In this document: positions 1 through 9,233 of the stretch, one piece after another
How the letters are laid out: each line of letters opens with the position of its first letter
How positions within the stretch are numbered: the stretch's first letter is position 1
NCBI GenBank assembly: GCA_024362935.1
Contig: JANCRA010000003.1
Coordinates: 4,640,001 to 4,704,000 of the forward strand
Direction of reading: 5' to 3'
Source of the DNA: Setophaga petechia
Lineage: Eukaryota > Chordata > Aves > Passeriformes > Parulidae
DNA length: 64,000 bases
Translations under genes and position numbers: made by a program
Notes under the pieces: model-generated
What the model was told of the DNA's origin: nothing
Database searches by the model: none
What the model saw: only the letters and a program-made list of their open reading frames with translations

Positions 1-9
1 AGACAACTG

Positions 10-115
10 TAGAATCACAGAATCGTAAAATCACAGAATCATAGAATCGTAGTACTGAAGAAGAGTAGAATCATTAGGTTCATAGGAAAATACTTCCAAT
101 ATCATTCTAACCATA
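10..115 (-). repeat. CR1 LINE 3' end (tail octamers plus short body)
   Basis: Five imperfect 8-bp units of the type AGAATCAY run from about 10 to 52. They are the reverse complement of the CR1 3' tail (ATTCTRTG)n. A degraded stretch follows (TTAGGTTCATAGGAAAA ... ATTCTAACC) that matches the usual CR1 end, where the tail is followed on this strand by a GGTTGGAAAAGACC-like block and CCAACC. The element therefore lies on the minus strand and is truncated within the window. CR1 is the dominant avian non-LTR retrotransposon, and most copies are dead 3' fragments like this one. The tail is clear; the inner boundary is approximate. Confidence 0.75.
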
Positions 116-693
116 CTTTGACCTTCTGGGAGCTTTAGCTGATGTAAAGTTTGCAACAAATGGTGTGTTTGAATGAACACTGTATCTCTGAGCATCCATG
201 CATCACCTTGGCATGGAATGTGGCTGCTCAGCTACCACAGAGTTGCAAATTATTTGGTATGAGACCTGAGGCGGTGGACTCTGATTCCCTGGCTACTGGC
301 TACCACTCCCCCACTGTCCATGTTCCTGCACATTATTTCTCCTGGAGAAATAGGAATAGTTGGTCACCCTCCACAGCTGTGCTCACTGCCAAGTGGCATT
401 TAATGTTGCTGCCCTCCAGCAGCTCCTGCAAACGCCCTTTTTGAGAGAGTCCATTCCTCCTGTGAGCTTTACTGGGTGCAAAGATGGCAATAAATAATAT
501 ATTTGAGAAAACACTTCATCTGTGAGTCTCCCTATTCATCCCAGAGAAGAGAAGGCTCCAGGGAAAACTCATTGAAGCCTTCCAGTACTTGGAAGGGATC
601 ATATAAAAAACCAAAAGAGAGTGACTTTTTACACAGTCAGAATAGTGATAGGACAAGGCAGAACAGTTTTTTACTAAAAGAGGAGATTTAGAT
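116..693. other. non-coding stretch, no gene recognised
   Basis: Single-copy-looking DNA between two CR1 pieces. A 97-codon open frame at 151-444 has no domain or recognisable similarity and is treated as chance. I see no RNA gene or regulatory motif worth naming. Confidence 0.5.
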
Positions 694-895
694 TGCATGT
701 TAGAAAGAAGCTTTTCACTGTGATGGTGCTGAGGCCCTGGCACAGGTTGCTCAGAGCAGCTGTGGCTGCCCCATCCCTGGAAGTGTTCAAGGCCAGGTTG
801 GGCTGGGATCTGAGCAAGCTGGTCTGGTGGAAGGTGTCCCTGCCCATGAACTTTAAGGTCCCTCCCTCCCCAACCACTCCAGGATTCTGTGATCT
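694..895 (+). repeat. CR1 LINE 3' fragment
   Basis: The stretch carries the standard CR1 3' blocks in order: AAGCTTTTCACTGTGATGG, CACAGGTTGCTCAGAGCAGC, CCCATCCCTGGAAGTGTTCA, AAGGCCAGGTTGG, GGTCTGGTGGAAGGTGTCCC, then AAGGTCCCTCCCTCC and GATTCTGTGATC at the end. Its plus-strand frame gives the CR1 ORF2 C-terminal signature (R-K-K-L-F-T-V, then A-A-P-S-L-E-V-F-K-A-R-L), which confirms orientation. The usual GGCAGGGGGTTGGAACTAGA block is largely missing between the CCCATG and AAGGTCC blocks, so this copy has an internal deletion. It is dead: no reverse transcriptase or endonuclease part is present. Confidence 0.88.
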
Positions 896-1047
896 TGGAT
901 GGTGTCTTTGGACATGGGCCTGAAGCAGGAGCAGGAGGGGAGCCTGTTGCTGTGGGGTTCAGCATCCTGGGGCAGCCAGCACAGGGGTGCCAAAGGCTGC
1001 CAGTGCACAGCCATGCACTGGGGAGCTGGGGAAGGCTCTGTAATATA

Positions 1048-1456
1048 AATCTGAGGGAGCTGGGAGTCTGTAGCCTGGAGAAAAGGAGAGTCTAGGGAAA
1101 GCTCATTGCTCTCAACAGCTCCCTGAAAGGTGGTAGCAAGGTAAGGGTCGGCCCTTTCTCCCAGGTACCAAGTTACAGGACAAGAGGAAATGGCCTCAAG
1201 TTGCATTGGGAGGTGGTTTAGATGAGATATTTCGGAAAGATTTCTTCCTGAAAAGGGTTGCCAAGCATAGGAACAGGCATCCCAGGGATGTGGTGGAGTC
1301 ACCATCCCTGGAAATGTTTAAGAGATGCTTCAAGTGCCCGGATGCAGCACTTGAGGACATTGGTTAGTAGTGACCAAGGTGATGGCACTGGGCTGGTGGT
1401 TGGACTTGGTGATCTTAAAGGTCATTTCCAACCTTAACCATTCCATGATTTAGGTA
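1048..1456 (+). repeat. CR1 LINE 3' fragment, second copy
   Basis: A longer CR1 3' end in the same orientation as the preceding one and of a different subfamily. Recognisable blocks are CTGAGGGAGCTGGGAGTCTG, AGCCTGGAGAAAAGGAGAG, CTCAACAGCTCCCTGAAAGG, GGACAAGAGGAAATGGCCTC, GGTTGCCAAGCATAGGAACA, GGTGATCTTAAAGGTCATTT and CCAACCTTAACCATTCCATG at the 3' end. About 410 bp of the 3' end of a roughly 4.5-kb LINE is retained. No open frame survives. The roughly 150 bp between the two CR1 copies (896-1047) is not recognised; it could be further degraded CR1 or unique DNA. Confidence 0.9.
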
Positions 1457-4336
1457 CTGGTTTTGTCCAAGGAACCGTCACTATATATTAAAATACATTC
1501 ACCCATACATTACTGTATGTGATAATCTCAACATACTTAGAGCTTTTCCTCTTGCTTGAGGCAAAACAGTTCGCAGGGAAGTTACTTTTACCCTTTGCAT
1601 CTTCCTGCATCAGGTAGGCACTAGAGCAATCTGACTTTGCCAAAACATCTCATGTCCTCTCTCTATGGGATGGTGTGCTGATGCTGTCTTCCACTTCAGG
1701 GCCCTCTGCACACCATTGGTAAAACAATTATACAGATTTTTTTTTTCCTACTGAAGAACTGCACAGAGCTCTCAAACTATGTTCCAGCTCAAAAAAATGC
1801 TATTAGTCATCTCATGAGATAAAAGATTGTTTCCCATACGTCTTCTGATGCTTGCCACATTTACAGGTGTCTTTGTCTTGGATGCCCATGCCTTCTGTAA
1901 GAGGAGAAGAGAAAAGTGGGTCTGATGTTCTCCCTGCAAATTTGTGGGTGTAGCTAGCCAGCATTGAAGATAACCAAACTATTCCAGGCTTTGAAATCCC
2001 TTACCAGATCTTGTTGCCTGTGAAACAAAGGAAATATACAGCTTTCTTATTAAAATGAATGAATAATAACTGAATAATGAATATCTGTGATTAAAATCCC
2101 CAGTATCACAGCCCCATCTAATGGACTGGCTGAAAGATATTCAAAGGACCTGCAAAAATCTGTCTGTTCTCTAGCAAAATACGTTATCATGATAAACAGG
2201 ACCCTGTGGCATATTAAACTCTTAATTATGGCACAGGAGGCGTTTTCTCTGAAAATTAAAGAGGTTGCAAAATGGCTACAGCCTCTGGAAGGCAATTCTT
2301 AGAAGCAAAATGTAACTCAGTATTAGTGACTCCTTTATCTACTTCCTTCAGTATTCTCTTGGCACAGATTAATGTGGAGAGGGGAGTCTCCATATTTCTC
2401 AGTCATGTTATCATTATGCCAATGACTCTGGAATGCCATAATCCTACAGAGCTGCACAGGCCCAAGGGAAAAGACAAGGAAATCACTGAGAGAAGAAAGA
2501 TATCAGTTAATCCTGGCTTCATTTGCTATTGTATGTTTGAGACCTTTTTTTTTTAAATTTGTGAAAAAATGGCAGATGATGTGTGGTTTCCAGAGAAGTG
2601 GCTTGGCCTGCAGAGTATCAGTCTTGGGGAACACCAGCCCTGGGGCTGCCTGTGCTACATCTCTGTAAACCTTCCTGATCCTAAGGCTGGTTACTAGGCT
2701 TTTATGCCCCATAACCAAAACCTAGTGGATCAAACCTCACTAAATAGATACAGGCAGCAGGAGGAGTTTTACATGAGTCATGAGTTTTACATCCTAATCC
2801 AGAGCTCCTGAAGGGACTCAGGAGGAACCTTTTCATTTCACTGGGCGATGGATGGAGTAAATACTAGTTTCTAAGTGTCTGCAAAGCTGTTTTAGACACC
2901 AGTAATTTTTGTGGTACTAGGTCACTAGGATTTTCTAGTGCTTCTTCCTTGGAGCTCTTTAGCTTCTCCAGCAGTGATAACTGAAAATGTACTTCTTCCC
3001 AGATGACTCAGAGCTCTGAGCCCACATCACACTCAGGAGTGCTAATTAGGCCCCTTACTCCTGGAAACAGGAAGAATTAGGCAGCAGAAGCCCTTAATAA
3101 GGGCTTCTCATCCTGAGAGCCCACTTTCTTTTCTCTTTTGAAGGTTTCCCATCACTTTGCTCACCTTGTTAAGAAAAAAGCTCAAGCAAGATGTCTTAAC
3201 ATTTCCTGTGTTCCTGAGAGTGAATGCCCAGACAAACAAGGACTTTACTCCAAATCCATAAATCACTGCTATGTTCCACAGGAGTTCTGAGTTGGGTGTC
3301 TGACTGCATTATTTATCACACACTGTTACCTTAGGGCCTAGTGGACTCTGCAGGCCCTATAAAGCCTGGTCAAGGAATAACTGAAGCAGGAACATCTGTT
3401 CCTCTTAACTTAAGAGACTCTCAAGTAAATCCTTACTTAAGCCAAGTTCATTTTTGGGGAGAGATCACTACAGATGGAGAAAATGTGATTTTCTATGCTG
3501 ACCATGGGTGCCTGTGGGGCTGGAATGACATGGTACAAGCATTAATCTTCTGGATGCAGAACTATTTCAGCAGCCACAGAAGTTCCCTTGTCCTGACCAA
3601 GTGCCAAATTCCCATTTCAATCAGTCTTCTTGCTGAACCTGTACACAAGAAAACACTTCAGGGTTCATTTGGGACATGTTTTAGCTTAGGTTGATGGCTT
3701 TGCCAGGAGACTGACTCTTCTGCTTTGGATTGATTCACCCCAAGAGGCAGTAGGGTCCAAGAGCTCTAGGGCTTGGGCGCTGCAGTGAGCTGCATGGTCA
3801 CAGGAACAGGGCCTGCAGGTACAGGTGGCTGTGGCCAGGTTCACAGCCACTGGTGGCTGAGCTTTGTGTCACCTTCTCCAGAGCCACCACAAAACAGGAG
3901 CAGAAATGCAGATGGATGACACCACCCCTGTTAGTGACTAGCACTTTCTCTCCTAAATCCATACCTAGAACAACAGACTCAGCTCACTGTAAGGTCATTA
4001 GGGAAGGCGAAGCTGAAGAAGTCAGGATTTCTCCATGGGGTGAGCCCCAAATTCTGGCCCTGGCTGCTGCATCGTGGCAGATGCCCCACTCTGGAACAGT
4101 CATCAGAAAACAGGGGCATCTAGTGGCTGAGCCAGAAAGTTCAATAAACACCACCATTCCCTTGAAAAGATGTCAGAGCTTCCCTTTCCCCTCTCTCAGC
4201 TCTACAAATAAAAATATTTTATGCCATAACATTACCTGAAGAGGGAGGGAGAGGCACAAATCCTCGCTGGGTTTCACACTCTTGGAGCAGTGTTTCTGAC
4301 CCATCTGTGACCTTTACACCAGTGTAACCAGATTAA
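1457..4336. other. non-coding stretch, no gene recognised
   Basis: About 2.9 kb without recognisable genes or repeats. Open frames here (for example 117 codons at 3341-3694 and 128 codons at 3853-4239) start without splice or promoter context and show no domain. Short T/A runs occur at 1739-1746 and near 2545. It reads as ordinary unique intergenic or intronic DNA. Confidence 0.5.
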
Positions 4337-4651
4337 ATGAAGCTTTTGCTGGTTTTTGCTGCAGCTGCTGCTCTGGACAGACCGACCTACATCCCTGGGA
4401 CCCAAATCCCCTCTGCTTCACGGCAGGGGAAATGTTGCCTCTTTCTGTTCCAACCAAGGCAGAGTTTGGACCCTGAGCCCAGCTGTGCACTGCAAGCACC
4501 ATCGCTGTGTGTGACAGCTGTGCTGGCCTGGGCTCTTCAGTACCTGCTGTGCCCAAGGATTGCCTTTGTTGCTCATCATCCCCCTGCACCACTGAACTGT
4601 AGCCTGGGTGCAGCCAGGCCACTGGAGCTGCACCTCACCACAGTGAGTTAG
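4337..4651 (+). CDS. weak candidate exon: open frame with signal-peptide-like start
   Basis: A 104-codon frame begins M-K-L-L-L-V-F-A-A-A-A-A-L-D, which looks like a short secretion signal. Near its 3' end the sequence ACA/GTGAGT (GT at 4643-4644) matches a strong splice donor, so the frame could be a first coding exon ending around 4642. Against this, the rest of the frame has no recognisable domain and is proline/leucine/alanine rich, as expected from chance reading of GC-richer DNA. The opposite strand is also open over the same stretch (4314-4622). I do not recognise a family and think chance is the likelier explanation. Confidence 0.1.
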   Translation: MKLLLVFAAAAALDRPTYIPGTQIPSASRQGKCCLFLFQPRQSLDPEPSCALQAPSLCVTAVLAWALQYLLCPRIAFVAHHPPAPLNCSLGAARPLELHLTTVS

Positions 4652-4664
4652 GGACAGGGAGGGA

Positions 4665-5045
4665 TGTGACAGTGTTCACAGGGTCCGAGGATGACGGAAG
4701 AGACGAGGATCTGACTCCATGTTTCAGACGGCTTGATTTATTATTTTCTTATATATATTATATTTAAACTATACTAAAAGAATAGAAGAAAGGATTTCAT
4801 CAGAAGGATGGCTAAGAATAGAAAAAGAAGGAATAACAAAGGCTTGTGACTGACCGAGACAGTCTAGACAGCTAGACTGTGATTGGCCATTAATTAGAAA
4901 CAACCAACATGGGCCAATCACAGATCCACCTGTTGCATTCCACAGCAGCAGATAATCATTGTTTACATTTTGTTCTTGAGGCCTCTCAGCTTCTCAGGAG
5001 AAAAAATCTTAATGAAAAGATTTTTCAGAAAATATCATGGCTACA
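4665..5045 (-). mobile_element. solo LTR of an endogenous retrovirus (passerine type), minus strand
   Basis: A 381-bp block runs TGTGAC...GCTACA on the plus strand; read on the minus strand it begins TGTAGCCATGATATTTTCTG and ends GTGAACACTGTCACA. I recognise this from memory as a common songbird LTR. A minus-strand polyadenylation signal lies at 4737-4742 (TTTATT on the plus strand), with CCAAT-type elements near 4914-4918. The flanks are GAGGGA (4659-4664) and GAGGGG (5046-5051), a 5/6 match to a 6-bp target duplication, as expected for ERVK-like elements. No gag, pol or env sequence is attached, so recombination between two LTRs has probably removed the interior. A related copy in the opposite orientation lies at 8817-9227. 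Confidence 0.88.
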
Positions 5046-7512
5046 GAGGGGTATCAAGGGCTAAGGTGTGTTTTGCTCCTGTGGCTCCCCCTGCCCAGCT
5101 TTACTCTCTTAGCTGATGGTTCCAGAGCACAGTAAGGCATTGCAGCAGCTCCTCCTTCCCTACTCTGGGGAGAGGGCCCCATGATTTCCTTCTGGACAGG
5201 TACCTTCCAGACCCCTGAGGGTTTTCCCCTGCAGGGAGGAAAGGGGAGATTATCAGAAATGCAGGGGAGGAAGTATTGTTTGCTTTAATAACAGAGATAT
5301 GTTACAGCTCCAGGTATAATTCCCTTATACAGTGCTCTGAGCCTGCACATGCAGCCCTTGCACACAGCACTTTTCAACTTATTCACATCCTAGGAACTGC
5401 AAATGGGACTATCTGGTCACTAATTGCCCCTGGCAGTGATAGCTTTCTGTCCCTCTTGCTCTATTAGGTTCTCATCAGCATCACTGGCTTAGTGTGATCT
5501 GAATTTACCTGAATTCTCCCTAATGTGTGGGCAGAGCTGGCATATTGCAAAGGGACTGTCACACAGGAGAGTTCCAAGTTTTCCCATTCAATGGCTGAAC
5601 AGAGGACAGCCCAGTCCCCTGAGCTGTCAGGCATCAGTCAAATGCAAAATTCATTATTTTATTAAGCAAAAGGAATAAGGGAGAAAGCACAAAACAAAGA
5701 ACTGAGGGCTGAATGCTAAATGGGGCTATTGCTGTTATGGAATTCTCTACAGTAAATCAAGACAAATGATAATACTGGAAAGACATTTTATTATTTTATA
5801 GGCTTAGTCCCAAAGTGAGAGGAGGAGAGAGAAAAACACACACAGCTGTTTTTCCCCTTTCTGGCCACTTTGATGCACTTACAGGATACATAATTTTGCA
5901 AGGTCTGTACGTGCTCCCTGAGTCACAGCTCAACTCACCAATAAAGCTTGCATTCCCCAGACAACCTGTTTTATGCATAGATGTGCATTCTCTGTACAAA
6001 TAATATTTATTTTGGTGAATTTAGCAGGCTGGCAGTCAGCTAAGGAAAGAGAGGTTCTGCAAGGTGGTTACTGCTGTGACTGCAGTTTGGGTGAACATAG
6101 ACAAGCCCAGCTCAGGTGAGTACACACTCAAACCCAGCTGGAAGCAAGTTCATGCGGAAGAGAGCATGGTGACCAGCTGCCCACAAAGGTAGGGAAATAA
6201 ATCAGTCCTAAGCCCATGCTCAGCTGTGCTGGTTGCAGCAGAGGATTGAACTTAGCTCAGGTGTATCATGAGGAGTTGGAGATCCCCTCCTTTTCTTGCT
6301 CTGCAATAAACAGATTTACAGGGTGGACACATATTTGAAAATCTTGTTTATCTGCTGTCTTGAGGGGTTTTTTATACTCACACCCACAAACAGAGAAAAA
6401 AAAATGCACAGAGATATGATGTGCCAGATGAGGAAACACTGGTAACAATTTTGGTAGCAAAGCTTTTGGCTGAATGACTTTTAAATGGAAGTTCAGCTTT
6501 GGGATCAGTTACAGAAGAGTTATATATGGACAAGGACATTATTATTTGTATCCCTGTTCCAGTGTGGAAAATAGCTACTGTGATGGCCTCCCCTTGGTGC
6601 ACATCAGAGGATGCCATGTGTGCACAGACCAGCTCGCAGAGAAGCAGCTGGCCAGAGAGCATTTCCTTTTACATTGGCTCCAGCCAGCTGCATGGATCTG
6701 GTCATCTTTTAATACCTTTAATTTAAAAAAAAAGAGAAAGGAGCACACAAATGTGAAAGAGAAACTGGCTCTGCTGCTCACTCCTTGTGAGAGGAGTTGT
6801 AGAGGGTCAGTGCAAGACCAGCAAGGACTTAGCTCACTGGCACTGTGGCATGGGCAATGTTCATTTTCCAAACAGCCTTGGCAATGCCCTACATGACACC
6901 AGGGACTTGCTGCTGAGTGAGCAGGTGCACCTTGGCTGGAGAAGATATATGGTCATTGGGTTTGTCTCCTTTAGTTGCTCTGAACTCACCTTAATCTCTG
7001 CAGTTGTTGACCTGGTGTAATGCTTGATTTCCTTATGAGTGCAATAAGCTAAGCAGCATTCTGATGGTAGAAATTGGTCAGAGTAGGCAGGGACTGCTTC
7101 TTACTCCCTCTGTTTCCTGTGCAGCAATGAGAATGTTGTGGGTGTATTCAATGTGTAAGCATCCTCTGCATAGCCCCAATACTGAAAAAAATTTAATATT
7201 CCATGAATGTCAATATTTACTATAGTGAGCTTAAAACCACCTCAAATCCACTGTCCTGGAAAGCAGCTCCACCTCTCAGGATAGTTACTGTCCCTAGTCA
7301 GCTCCAGAGCTTGGACAAGAGCTTGACACTGGGGCAATGGCAAACAGTTACCAGAGATCACTCACAATAATTCACTCTGACCACACTTTTTTCTTGGCAG
7401 CCATCCACCAACACAGTCACCACAGCTCAGGTGACAACTCATGTGTTAAGCTGCAGGAACCCACATGTATGTCTGAGCTGCAGCGATATGTTAATATTTT
7501 AAACATTTTGAT
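5046..7512. other. non-coding stretch, no gene recognised
   Basis: Unique-looking DNA. A 140-codon plus-strand frame (6474-6896) overlaps open frames on the other strand and has no domain. I see no repeat, RNA gene or promoter. Confidence 0.5.
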
Positions 7513-7944
7513 CTATTGCTTATCCTCCAGCTGAACAAGAAGGTCTTTTTCACCTACTTTTAATTTCTTTTCCATGCTGCTGAAAGCAGTCGTCATCTGC
7601 TGCAGTGATGAACGACCTTGCTGAGCCCATATAAAAGCCAACAGTTCTTGGTAGTCCAGTTCAGTGGTGCCTGGTCTGCTTTCTTCAGCAAGAGCTGCAG
7701 GCACTCTGCTCCAGTTCCTCATTGATCATTGCAGATACTGGGGAAAAGCATCTCTTCCCTCTGGATTCAGTCAGGAGCTGCCATGTACTTCATCAGGTGG
7801 GAGACTGAGCCTAGGAGCAGGAAGCTTGTGCTCTTCTAGTACTCTTTTCCATTTGTTTCACTTTTCCAGCTCTTTGATAACGTTCCCAAGGCTAGGATCT
7901 TTCAAGGCCATCACCCACTGTTCTCCTGGGAAGCTGATCCTGGT
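7513..7944 (-). pseudogene. possible decayed coding stretch (unidentified pseudogene or exon)
   Basis: Reading the minus strand from 7944 to 7513 in one frame gives 144 codons interrupted by only three TGA codons (codons 29, 58 and 73) before a terminal TAG. The text between the stops is coding-like: V-I-K-E-L-E-K, then N-K-W-K-R-V-L-E-E-H-K-L-P, and a final 69-codon open part rich in Q, E, K and L that could form a coiled coil (S-S-L-Q-Q-M, M-E-K-K-L-K). Just upstream, CTGCCTCTCCTGTCACACTG followed by ACAG resembles a splice acceptor. I do not recognise the protein. Three stops in 144 codons is fewer than the roughly six or seven expected, but frames like this will occur by chance in 64 kb. 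It could be a relic pseudogene exon, an old retroposed gene fragment, or noise. Confidence 0.2.
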
Positions 7945-7951
7945 CTGTCAG

Positions 7952-8810
7952 TGTGACAGGAGAGGCAGTGCTGGTGTGAGGACCCTTACAAAACACAGCC
8001 TGCAGAGACTGAAAATCTTGGCACTCTTAGAAAAAAGACACATTTAATCCTCAGGTAACAGAGATGCAAAGAGGGCATCCCCCTGTTTCTGGGAAGCTCA
8101 CAAATCTGTATGTCCCAGCAGACAGTTCAAAGCTGGTTGTTTGATTTCTAAAATTTAATGAAACTGTGAGAAAGGGAAGGCTTCTGGCTTTCAGCAAAGA
8201 AAGGATTTTTACAGGCTCAGATGATTAACACACACTTATCTCTGTCAGTTACTGAGAGAAAGCGAGGTCCTACCGTTCAGGTGTGTGCCTGGGATGCTGA
8301 AGCTTTGCAGATTTTTAATGGTTGAAGTGATCTTCCTAATCACCCTAACTTTCCACATGACAGAGAGAAAAGGAGCTGCCCCAGCCCCTCTTCAGCAAGG
8401 ATGTTTGGTTACATTGATGGTTTATATTCCTGATCTTTCCTGAAATTATTGGAATGTAGAGCTGTGCTTGGTCTCTGGCACAGGCTGAGGGCAGTTCATT
8501 GATTCCCTCCATCCAGGTCTGAGCTGGGATTCATGAGTGCTGAGGATGGTGCTGTGTGATACAGCATTGGTGCCTCACTCTCCCCTGCATCAAGTGAGGT
8601 CTTACCAGGGCTGCATCTCTGTGGATCTCAAGCCACAGCACTGGGGAGCTGCACTCCCCTGCAGGGGAAGGCAATTCTTGCTGAGGAAAAAGGGATGGAT
8701 CTCATGGCTCAGAGCCTTTAAGCAGGCTCCTTTCCAGGAGACACATCCTGTCCCCCATCTCACACAGCAAATGTGTCTCGAGGGTGACTTGCTGCCCTGC
8801 TCCCCTGTGA
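7952..8810. other. non-coding stretch, no gene recognised
   Basis: Unique-looking DNA leading up to the LTR at 8817. A 93-codon frame at 8537-8818 runs into the LTR boundary and is treated as chance. Confidence 0.5.
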
Positions 8811-8816
8811 TCCTAT

Positions 8817-9227
8817 AGTCACAGCCATATTTTCTGGAAAAATCCCTGTGCTCAGGATTCTTCTCCTGGGAAGCTGAGAAGCCTCAGAGGAAAAAGAAAA
8901 CAATAATTATCTGATTTGCTTCTCATGTGTTTTGCTGCTTTGGAATGTGTTTGGACATTGTTTACCAACAGGTGCATGTTTCATTGGTTTCATGTGAATT
9001 GTTTTGACTTATTGACCAATCAGGGTATCAAGGCTCTGGAAGGAGTCACGAGTTTTCATTATTATCTTTTTAGCCTTCTGTAAGTATCCTTTCTGTATTC
9101 TTTAATATAGTTTAGTATAGTATTCTTTAATATAATATAGTATCATAAAATAATAAATTAGGCCTCTAAGAACATGGAGTCAGATTCATCATTCCTTCCT
9201 GCCACGGGGGACCCCACAAATAAAAAA
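8817..9227 (+). mobile_element. solo LTR of an endogenous retrovirus (passerine type), plus strand
   Basis: A 411-bp block is homologous to the LTR at 4665-5045 but in the other orientation and clearly of a different subfamily. Shared landmarks in order are CACAGCCATATTTTCTGG, TCTCCTGGGAAGCTGAGAAG, TGCTTTGGAATG, ACCAATCAGG, TTTAGCCTTCTGTAAGTATC, AATAATAAATTAGGCC and AACATGGAGTCAGAT. A polyadenylation signal AATAAA sits at 9152-9157. The flanks carry an exact 6-bp target duplication TCCTAT (8811-8816 and 9228-9233). Both ends are mutated away from canonical TG...CA (AGTCACAG at the start, an A-rich end), which suggests an older insertion. An internal near-repeat of TATTCTTTAATATA (about 9096 and 9121) is present. 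No viral genes are attached. Confidence 0.85.
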
Positions 9228-9233
9228 TCCTAT

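Noticed and set aside
693..923. 76-codon plus-strand frame as a gene
   Set aside because: It is the C-terminal remnant of the CR1 LINE protein inside a truncated repeat.
4665..9227. The two related LTRs as the ends of one provirus
   Set aside because: They are in opposite orientation, are different subfamilies, each has its own target duplication, and no viral gene lies between them.
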